Below the pieces are notes generated by a model. That model saw only the letters and a list, made by a program, of their open reading frames with translations. It did not search any database and was not told where the DNA came from. Positions 57,965 to 64,000 of a stretch of 64,000 bases of DNA are shown piece after piece (within the stretch, counting starts at the first letter, position 1; each line of letters begins with the position of its first letter). This DNA comes from a candidate division SR1 bacterium Aalborg_AAW-1 (GTDB lineage Bacteria > Patescibacteriota > Gracilibacteria > Absconditabacterales > Absconditicoccaceae). The translations under genes were made by a program, and so were the position numbers. The stretch is from assembly GCA_001007975.1 (NCBI GenBank), contig CP011268.1, positions 744,001 to 808,000 of the forward strand. The letters run 5' to 3'.

Positions 57965-58822
57965 TTATTCACCATCGTTAATCATACTTGCCATTTTACC
58001 TTCAAGATTCTCATTCAAGTAGATAACTTTTGCATTGTCTTGACCAACTCTTTCAAGTGTTTCGATACGAGAAGCAGCAAGTAAGAAATCTAGAATTTCT
58101 CTTCATTTGAGATCTTTATCAGCATTTTTAATCTCATCAATAGATTGACTAAATCCATCAGCGATAGCTTTTCTTTGTGCAGCCATACCTTCCCCTAAGA
58201 GTCTCTTCATTTCTTTGTCTCCTTCAGCCTTAAGAATTTCAGCTTCCTTACGTCCTTCTGCCTCAGTAATAGCTGCTTTTTTATTTTTTTGCGCTGATAC
58301 AACGTTATTCATTGCCTCCATTACAAGAGCGTCAAGTTGAATATCTTTTACTTGAACTGAATCTAATTCCATACCAAATTCATGAAGTTTAGAAGCAAGA
58401 GTTTCTTTTACTTCATCACCAATTTCATTTCTTTTTCCAAAGATTTCATCATGTTGGAAGGTAAAGATTTTTGCTCTCAGTTGTTCTTCAACCATTGCTC
58501 TAATCGTCTTAATAGGATCGTTTATTTTGAATACACTATCAATAATTGACTGATCGTCATCTTTTACTCTGAAGATCACATTGAGTCAGACAGTAGTTTT
58601 TACATTATCTAACGTAATACCATCAACAGTAACATCAAGATTCATAAGAGCAAGTGATTGACTCTTTGTCCATTCAATAAATGGGATTGTAAAATTTAGT
58701 CCTTCTCTAAGTATTCTATTGGTGTTTCCAAGTCTGAGTACCACTGCAGCTTTACGAGGAGAGATAATTTTAATTCCTAAAAATATACCAATAATGATAA
58801 TACCAATAATTCCATAGATCAT
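57965..58822 (-). CDS. SPFH/band-7 family membrane protein
   Basis: 285 aa. An N-terminal membrane helix (MIYGIIGIIIIGIFLGIKI), then the band-7 domain (RKAAVVLRLGNTNRILREGLNFTIPFI, LMNLDVTVDGITLDN, IRAMVEEQLRA) and a coiled-coil tail rich in Ala/Glu/Lys (EAEGRKEAEILKAEGDKE). HflC/QmcA/stomatin-type scaffold. TGA at Gly in TVGLNV and near the end. First gene after a divergent spacer; a promoter is not obvious. Confidence 0.92.
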
Positions 58823-58897
58823 AGCAATTATTTTGATAAAATAAAAAACTACTATGATAGTAGTTATCTTATACTCATATGCAAGATATTTGTATTC

Positions 58898-59602
58898 TTA
58901 TTCTATAAAATCAGACTGACTGACATGAACGGCTGGATTATACGCAGCAAACAAAAGAGAAACAATGTCTTTGAGTTCTAGTCTTTCTACTGTCATTCAT
59001 GCTCCTTTTAATCATTCGATAACAAGATTTGCTCTGATATCTAAATATCTTCTATGCTTAATAAATGTTCTATATTTGGATACTATTTTATCTATACCTT
59101 CTTGTGTATCTAATACCATGAGAAGTTTTTGCCATCGTGGCTTTTTTATCATCTCATTCTTATTGCTATCTGGATAATAAGGAATAACGATATAAAATTC
59201 TTTTACAAATATGAGACCCTGTTGTGCACTTATTTTATCAAGAAATGCAATGTATTGATTCCCTTGATCTCTCAGCATTGGTGCACTTATTTTGGATACT
59301 GATTTCTGCATATAATCAATATATTGTGTAAGATCAAGATAGGTATTTCTAATAAGAATTTGAATAGGAAAGTCGAGAGAATTGATAAATCTTTTGTATT
59401 GCTCTAATACCATAAGAGTTTCATCGTCATTACGAAGATCAAGGTTAAGTCATTCCACTTTGAGGATCGCTCTGAGTCCTCCATCTTTAAGAATGATAGT
59501 ATTTTCTTGAATTTCAGAAATCGGCAACATCGTTTCTGTATTGTACAGTTGATCAGATTTTTTGCCTTTTTGTATGAGTTTTTCTTCAATCAGTGATGAC
59601 AT
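58898..59602 (-). CDS. TraC N-terminal-domain-like protein of a T4SS-type apparatus
   Basis: 234 aa. LPISEIQENTIILKDGGLRAILKVEGLNLDLRN and FINSLDFPIQILIRNTYLDL match the N-terminal region of the TraC/VirB4-like proteins common in CPR genomes. The VirB4 ATPase domain that normally follows is absent; here the protein stops after a short tail. TGA-Gly in VEGLN and EGLKGAG. It precedes two VirB2-like genes in reverse order on the same strand, pointing to a type IV secretion or conjugation-derived machine. Confidence 0.75.
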
Positions 59603-59637
59603 AATATCTACTATATAGTTAAAATTATAGTGTTTGA

Positions 59638-60105
59638 TTAGCTAATAAATTGATCATAGATATTGAATAAGAAAGTGACAATGAACCAACTTACTGCAAT
59701 GATACCAATAGCAATAGCAGCTCATTGAACTGTTTTCTTTGCTTCAGTGAGTCCTTCATCATCTTTGGCAAAGAAAATTTTTGCAAATCCATAGATAATG
59801 ACTACTAATGCAATAAAACTTATCAACCCAAGTGCAATATTGATAATGTATTTTACAAATTCTAGTGCAGAAGCATTGGAGAGATTAGTAAATTGCTCAA
59901 GATTAAAAACTTTGAGTATGCTTTTTAAAAATCCATCATTAGAATCAACTACATCAGTTTTGATAACAGTATGAATAGTAGTTGTTGGTTGGTCAGTAAG
60001 ATCATCTCCATAAAAGAAAGAATCTTCTGATGATTGAGCAAAACCTACACTGAGAAATAAAATCAAAGAACTCAGTCATAGCAATGTTTTTTTATAGAAG
60101 GACAT
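59638..60105 (-). CDS. VirB2/TrbC-like pilin, copy 1
   Basis: 155 aa. Signal peptide MSFYKKTLLGLSSLILFLSVGFAQ, a polar segment, then two long membrane helices (FVKYIINIALGLISFIALVV; AAIAIGIIAVSWFIVTFLF) separated by a short loop FFAKDDEGLTEAKK. This is the TrbC/VirB2 pilin layout. It shares the ending AIAIxGIAVSWFIVxF with copy 2. Two TGA-Gly codons. Confidence 0.75.
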
Positions 60106-60122
60106 AAGAAAAATAACAAAAA

Positions 60123-60608
60123 CTAAATAATACTTCCAAGAGCTGCAAAAATGAAACTCACAATAAACCAACTTACTGCAATGCCAGCTATGGCAATAGC
60201 ATAATTTTTAAGTTTTCAGAATGCTTTTTTATATTGGTCAGTATCAGTGCCTGAAGTAACGATTTTATATCATTCAATCAGAAGTAATACAAGTACAACA
60301 ACGGCTGTAAATGATAGTATGATGTTGATAATATTACGAATAAGATGAAGAGTTTCATTTTGTGCTTGATCAAATCATCGTATCTCACTGATATTCATAA
60401 CATCGAGTATATTGTTCCCATCAGGAGATTCGATGAAAAAACGTGTACCCTGTCTTAAAGGATTAGAGATATTATTGGTATCAACTACATGATCAATCGA
60501 TTGTGTGATAGAGGGAGATGTATGATCAATAGTACTGAGTTGTGCAAAAGTAACTGCACTTATACTGAGTATACTATATCATATCATGGTGATAAAGAAA
60601 CGAATCAT
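60123..60608 (-). CDS. VirB2/TrbC-like pilin, copy 2
   Basis: 161 aa. Signal peptide MIRFFITMIGYSILSISAVTFAQ, a polar segment, then helices IRNIINIILSFTAVVVLVLL and YAIAIAGIAVSWFIVSFIF separated by KIVTSGTDTDQYKKAFGK. Same fold and length as copy 1, 17 bases upstream of it; the pair is an old tandem duplication. Four TGA-Gly codons. Confidence 0.75.
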
Positions 60609-60706
60609 AAGAGAATTATATCAAAACTAAAGAGAATTACTTGATTATAGGTGTTCTCTCTAAAACATCAACTTTATCATTATTTTGTTTTGAGCTATAA
60701 TTGACA

Positions 60707-62119
60707 TTATAGCTGTTTTAAAACATAATCAATAACCTCATCTTGAGGTGTGTCGATTTTATCACTTATGATGACATCAGGTTGAAGTCATATTCCATCA
60801 ATCCATGTATTACTTTTTCCTAATAACCGTTTTCCTGTGGTAAATTTTACTGTTTGTGAACTTGTTTCATATACGGTTTGTACTGTTCATTTACCATAGG
60901 TTGTTGTACCAATAATTTTACTATTGGGATAGTATTCATGAATTACACCAGCAAAAATTTCTGATGCTGATGCTGTGTCATTGTTGGTGAGAAAATAGAT
61001 AGGTGTTGATGGTGATAGTGATTGTTTTGCTCACTGAGAAATTACTTTTTCTGTATCAGTATTGGTTTGGATCGAATAGAGGGTATTACCTTTGGGTATA
61101 AAATGATTCAGCATTTGTCTAGTATCTTCAAGACTTCATCAGAGATTGTTTCTTAGATCGATCACAATACTTTTGCTTTGTTGTAATGATGGAAGTTTTT
61201 TGATGAAGCTATCATAGGTATTTGTTTGAAACATGCTAATCGTCATGAGTGTACTATGGGTTCAAATATCCTCTATGACAATAGGATCTATTGTGATTTT
61301 TTTTCTGTTTATAGTATATTCTATAACTTTATTATCTCTGAGAAGAGCAATCACTACTGTTGTTCATTCTTTTCACTGTATCAGATCTCCTACATCGGTC
61401 AGTGTGGTTTTTTTTGTAATCATAGTATTATCGACACGAATAATACTATCACCCTTTTGTATTCCTGCATTTTTTGCTGGACCGTCATAGACATGACCTA
61501 TAATAGTATTGTTTTCACTATCTTTTTGTAGAGATACGCCTATACCTACGAGCTCTCATTGGAGAAGGTTATCAAAGTCTTGTGCATTTTTACCACTATA
61601 GTTTTGTGCATAAGGATCATCACCAAGTAACTTTAAAAGCTGATTAATTCTTTTTTGGTCAGAAATTCTATCTCTTTCTAAGAGTCTGATGAGTTCTTGT
61701 TGTATGTCTTCTTTGTTTGTAGGAAGTGGTTGTTTGATAGAGGTATATCCTGCGCGTATGAGTTTAATTGCTTCAGATCGGGTTTCATCGGTTACTGCCG
61801 CATCTCCATAAATGGGAAGACGAACTCCAGCATAGATCTGTGCCCGCGATCTTAAACTATCATTTGTAAATTCATATTTGAGTTTGATAATAAGATTTTT
61901 GTTTTTGATATATCATTGATCAATTGCTTGTTGAACAAGAGTATACTGAAGAGAACTTTTTAATATTCATCTATAACGTACTTGAGTCTGTGATACGGTA
62001 GTGCTATTACCGACAAGCTCTTGGAGGAGATCTGTACCATTATAAGCAAAACTTGAAAACAATGCATTCAGACCGAGAATGAGTGTCAGAAGAACTCGTT
62101 TGTATGTATATTTGAGCAT
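60707..62119 (-). CDS. carboxyl-terminal processing peptidase (S41) with PDZ domain
   Basis: 470 aa. Signal peptide (MLKYTYKRVLLTLILGLNALFSSFA). An N-terminal region with three S-layer-homology-like or degenerate repeats precedes the PDZ domain (GIGVSLQKDSEN...VYDGPAKNAGIQKGDSIIRVD) and the S41 core with NNLGGSLEDTR, DTASASEIFAG (nucleophile Ser) and TTYGKGTVQT (catalytic Lys). Many TGA-Gly, including in GKG. It trims secreted proteins. It stands upstream of the pilin genes on the same strand. Confidence 0.93.
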
Positions 62120-62211
62120 GTAAGGAATAGATGAGGAGTAAAATTCTATTATGTTATTCTAACTATAGAGAAATAAGTATACAATGCAATGCTCGTCAAT
62201 ATACTATTGTC

Positions 62212-62240
62212 TTGACTTTGTACTATAAAATTACTATATT
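62212..62240 (+). promoter_or_regulatory. promoter of the 62281 gene
   Basis: TTGACT (62212-62217), 17-base spacer, TATATT (62235-62240). Confidence 0.75.
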
Positions 62241-62280
62241 CGGACTTCGTCCAAAAATAAAAAATTAAAATTACTAGATT

Positions 62281-62601
62281 ATGAAAAAACAAAAATTCCT
62301 TTTGATTGCTATTACTATTGTGTCAGTTATGTCATGTACACAAGGACAGGAACAAAAACCTACTAACGTTGAGAAGAGGAAAATGGTTAATTTGCTGATC
62401 TGTTCAGAAAAAGGTACACAGTATGAAGTGGTACAAGAAATACCGCTTGATACTATTCCTTATCAGAAGGGACAAGAACTTGTGATAGCGCAACCCAGTA
62501 AGAATGTACCTGATTATTGGGAAATCCCTAAGTCAGATACTGAGTATATTCAGTATCGCAAAGGGAAAGTAGATACTATTCAATCTATTTATTTTGAATA
62601 G
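62281..62601 (+). CDS. small lipoprotein
   Basis: 106 aa, no TGA. MKKQKFLLIAITIVSVMSC is a lipoprotein signal with lipobox (VMSC). The mature part is a short polar domain (YEVVQEIPLDTIPYQKGQEL, KSDTEYIQYRKGKVDTI). It resembles small Bacteroidota lipoproteins in layout. Own promoter and terminator. Confidence 0.65.
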   Translation: MKKQKFLLIAITIVSVMSCTQGQEQKPTNVEKRKMVNLLICSEKGTQYEVVQEIPLDTIPYQKGQELVIAQPSKNVPDYWEIPKSDTEYIQYRKGKVDTIQSIYFE

Positions 62602-62609
62602 TTAGTGTA

Positions 62610-62633
62610 AGCGAAGATTTCTTCGCTTTTTTT
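62610..62633 (+). terminator. terminator of the 62281 gene
   Basis: agcgaaga/cttcgct stem plus T7. Confidence 0.9.
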
Positions 62634-62647
62634 GTTATTATATTTTA

Positions 62648-62676
62648 TTGACTTTTTGTAGTTTGTTGTGTATAAT
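62648..62676 (+). promoter_or_regulatory. promoter of the 62699 gene
   Basis: TTGACT (62648-62653), 17-base spacer, TATAAT (62671-62676). It lies inside a longer open frame from 62648, so that frame's start is wrong and the ATG at 62699 is right. Confidence 0.8.
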
Positions 62677-62698
62677 ATTGGAAATAAAAATAAAAAAT

Positions 62699-63061
62699 AT
62701 GAAAACAACAGAAGAAAAAAAAGAAAATAACCAGACTATTATTGATTTGGTTGCCTGTTTTAGTCCTACTGGTGTAGAATTGAAGCAAAATGAAGAAATT
62801 GTGAATATTTTAGATTCAGATTTCTTTAGAAAATATTTTGCAAAGAAACCTGTTCCTTCAAAAGAGCAAATTATTACAATGATTTTTGATCTTAGATCAG
62901 ATGCTTTAATTCTCTCTAAGAAAGAAGTATTATTTCAAGAACTTACCGGAATTGCTACTAGACTCTTTTCTGCCAAAGAAGTAGATATCCAGGAAATATT
63001 GGATCATCTTTCTTCTAAGAAGAAGGAATATAGTGAAACAATTATGAAAAAAAATCGTTAA
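62699..63061 (+). CDS. small soluble hypothetical protein
   Basis: 120 aa, no TGA. Helical and charged; MKTTEEKKENNQTIIDLVACFS, FRKYFAKKPVPSKEQIITMI, SSKKKEYSETIMKKNR. The promoter position fixes the start. No family recognised. Confidence 0.6.
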   Translation: MKTTEEKKENNQTIIDLVACFSPTGVELKQNEEIVNILDSDFFRKYFAKKPVPSKEQIITMIFDLRSDALILSKKEVLFQELTGIATRLFSAKEVDIQEILDHLSSKKKEYSETIMKKNR

Positions 63062-63068
63062 ATTACTG

Positions 63069-63094
63069 ACCGACTGTTTTCAGTCGGTTTTTTT
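63069..63094 (+). terminator. terminator of the 62699 gene
   Basis: accgactg/cagtcggt stem plus T7. Confidence 0.9.
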
Positions 63095-63123
63095 ATAATG
63101 TACTGAAATATACTTATTGTCTC

Positions 63124-63152
63124 TTGAAAAAAGCTTTACTTTTCTGTATAGT
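63124..63152 (+). promoter_or_regulatory. promoter of the 63170 gene
   Basis: TTGAAA (63124-63129), 17-base spacer, TATAGT (63147-63152). Confidence 0.7.
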
Positions 63153-63169
63153 ATGGTAAAATAAAAATT

Positions 63170-63376
63170 ATGAAAAAAATAAAAACTATAGTATTACATG
63201 CTATTAGTAGTATGATGATACTTTTTTTTGCTCACTTTATGTTATTGTCCCTTGTTTTACTTATCATTGAATTGATAGGGATTTCACTACATCCTAGTGA
63301 GATATTTTATCCCAAAACAATGATAATTATCAGTATTGTGTTATTTGTCTTTATTATGAAAAAGAGAATAGCATAA
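63170..63376 (+). CDS. small membrane protein (two TM)
   Basis: 68 aa, no TGA. Two hydrophobic helices (SMMILFFAHFMLLSLVLLII; TMIIISIVLFVFIM) and basic ends. Leader from promoter to ATG is very short. Own terminator. No family recognised. Confidence 0.6.
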   Translation: MKKIKTIVLHAISSMMILFFAHFMLLSLVLLIIELIGISLHPSEIFYPKTMIIISIVLFVFIMKKRIA

Positions 63377-63385
63377 AATTGTTGT

Positions 63386-63413
63386 CCATTATTGTTTCTA
63401 ATAATGGTTTTTT
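63386..63413 (+). terminator. terminator of the 63170 gene
   Basis: ccattatt/aataatgg stem plus T6. Confidence 0.85.
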
Positions 63414-63443
63414 ATACTTAAAATTTATATTTTTATAAAAGTA

Positions 63444-63472
63444 TTGACATTTTTGTATTATTTAATTATGAT
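63444..63472 (+). promoter_or_regulatory. promoter of the 63498 gene
   Basis: TTGACA (63444-63449), 17-base spacer, TATGAT (63467-63472). Confidence 0.75.
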
Positions 63473-63497
63473 ATATTCAAACAAAAAATAAAAAATT

Positions 63498-63887
63498 ATG
63501 AAAACAGAAATTATTATCGCTCTTGTAGTGGTGTTCTTTAGTGTAGTATGTTTTATACTATATATGTTATGGAAACACTCACAAGAAAAAAAAGAAAAAC
63601 GTAAGAAGAGAAATGATCTACACATGGATACTTTCTTTATCCCGCCAACTGATAGTTCTCATCATATCCATATGAACGGAGAACAGTTTCAAGGGTTTGG
63701 TAATGGAGGAGAATTCGGTGGAGGAGGAGCTTCTGGAAGTTGGCCAAGTGCTGAAGATATAACTCCTGATGTGGCAGAGGCATCTGAAGGATTATTAGAA
63801 GGTGCTGGGGAAGCACTAGGAAATGCAGCAGAAGCTGTAGGTGATACCATTGGAGACGTTCTTGGTGGTATAGCCGATGGATTATAA
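63498..63887 (+). CDS. membrane-anchored protein with Gly-rich and amphipathic tail
   Basis: 129 aa. One N-terminal helix (IIIALVVVFFSVVCFILYML), a basic stretch (KKEKRKKRN), a Gly-rich segment (GFGNGGEFGGGGASG) and an Ala/Glu/Gly helix (EGLLEGAGEALGNAAEAVGD). It has more than 20 glycines and none is TGA, the clearest small example of the TGA-free class. No family recognised. Confidence 0.65.
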   Translation: MKTEIIIALVVVFFSVVCFILYMLWKHSQEKKEKRKKRNDLHMDTFFIPPTDSSHHIHMNGEQFQGFGNGGEFGGGGASGSWPSAEDITPDVAEASEGLLEGAGEALGNAAEAVGDTIGDVLGGIADGL

Positions 63888-63914
63888 AAAGTATAATGTC
63901 AAAACAAAAAAGTT

Positions 63915-64000
63915 ATGTTTAATTTTATTAAAAATTTGTTTAAGAAAAAAGGTCCTTCAAAAGAACCTAAAGAAGGAAAAAATTTAGAAATTGTTCACAA
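63915..64000 (+). CDS. partial gene running off the right edge
   Basis: Starts MFNFIKNLFKKKGPSKEPKE and stays open to the window end, 28 codons. Basic, probably soluble at this end. It follows the 63498 gene by 27 bases and could be cotranscribed with it. Confidence 0.5.
   Translation, partial: MFNFIKNLFKKKGPSKEPKEGKNLEIVH

Noticed and set aside
62648-62698. Upstream extension of the 62699 gene
   Set aside because: The extension is occupied by a TTGACT-N17-TATAAT promoter, so it lies upstream of transcription.

Overview
The window reads cleanly only if TGA is translated as glycine (NCBI translation table 25). With the standard code about half of the genes break into pieces. With TGA as Gly they join into full-length proteins, and the TGA codons fall on invariant glycines (RHG of a histidine phosphatase, GPTGSGKT of PilB, GPSGSGKS and LSGGQ of an ABC exporter, GGGVRG of a patatin, PGGVGP of FolD, the Gly before a prepilin cleavage site). 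Every confident gene ends in TAA or TAG. This code, the low GC content and the many small proteins of unknown function point to Absconditabacteria (SR1) or Gracilibacteria (BD1-5), class-level groups of the Patescibacteria/CPR. I cannot separate the two from this window.

Layout. 1-5.4 kb (mainly minus strand): SanA-like protein, ProRS, histidine phosphatase, then a methyltransferase/RlmE/MazG operon. 5.5-9.6 kb: an EF-hand protein, then PEP synthase behind a structured leader. 9.6-20 kb: RluA-type pseudouridine synthase, secreted repeat protein, PheT, type IV pilus ATPase and several unknown proteins. 19.9-27.5 kb (minus): L,D-transpeptidase lipoprotein, TruD, RlmH, exonuclease III, an actin-fold PilM-like protein, RuvC, YebC, methionine aminopeptidase. 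27.8-35 kb: prepilin, TrmD, DUF192 lipoprotein, then a four-gene cassette of TGA-rich surface/toxin-like proteins. 35-38.2 kb: UPF0489 protein, tmRNA, an unidentified structured RNA, tRNA-Val(GAC) with a tandem repeat of its 3' end, EngB. 38-46.4 kb: ABC exporter, IMPACT-family protein, HD hydrolase, APH-type kinase and PSP1/RicT, mixed with small single-gene units. 46-57 kb: TPR protein, a stand-alone C-terminal half of AlaRS, CPBP protease, FolD, a cell-wall-anchored-like surface protein, HPF-like factor, an M10/M57-like metallopeptidase, PNPase, patatin. 57-62 kb (minus): DUF2231, SPFH protein, TraC N-terminal domain, two VirB2/TrbC-like pilins, S41 peptidase. 62-64 kb: four small single-gene units.

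Two gene populations share the window. One forms operons, has ordinary housekeeping or envelope functions and uses TGA for Gly freely (up to about 34 in one gene). The other consists of single genes with no internal TGA; most have their own near-consensus TTGAC(A/T)-N17-TATAAT promoter, an AT-rich leader, no obvious Shine-Dalgarno and their own terminator. Several of the TGA-free genes (ProRS, M10/M57-like lipoprotein peptidase, small SC-lipobox lipoproteins) look like Bacteroidota families. Three of them carry a TGA just before the functional stop, as if a donor stop codon had become a sense codon. I infer transfer from standard-code bacteria, perhaps hosts or prey.

Functional picture: a reduced cell that invests in its surface (type IV pilus parts, T4SS-like pilins, L,D-transpeptidase, anchored and Gly-zipper proteins) and in RNA modification (TrmD, TruD, RlmE, RlmH, RluA-type), consistent with a host-attached or predatory lifestyle.
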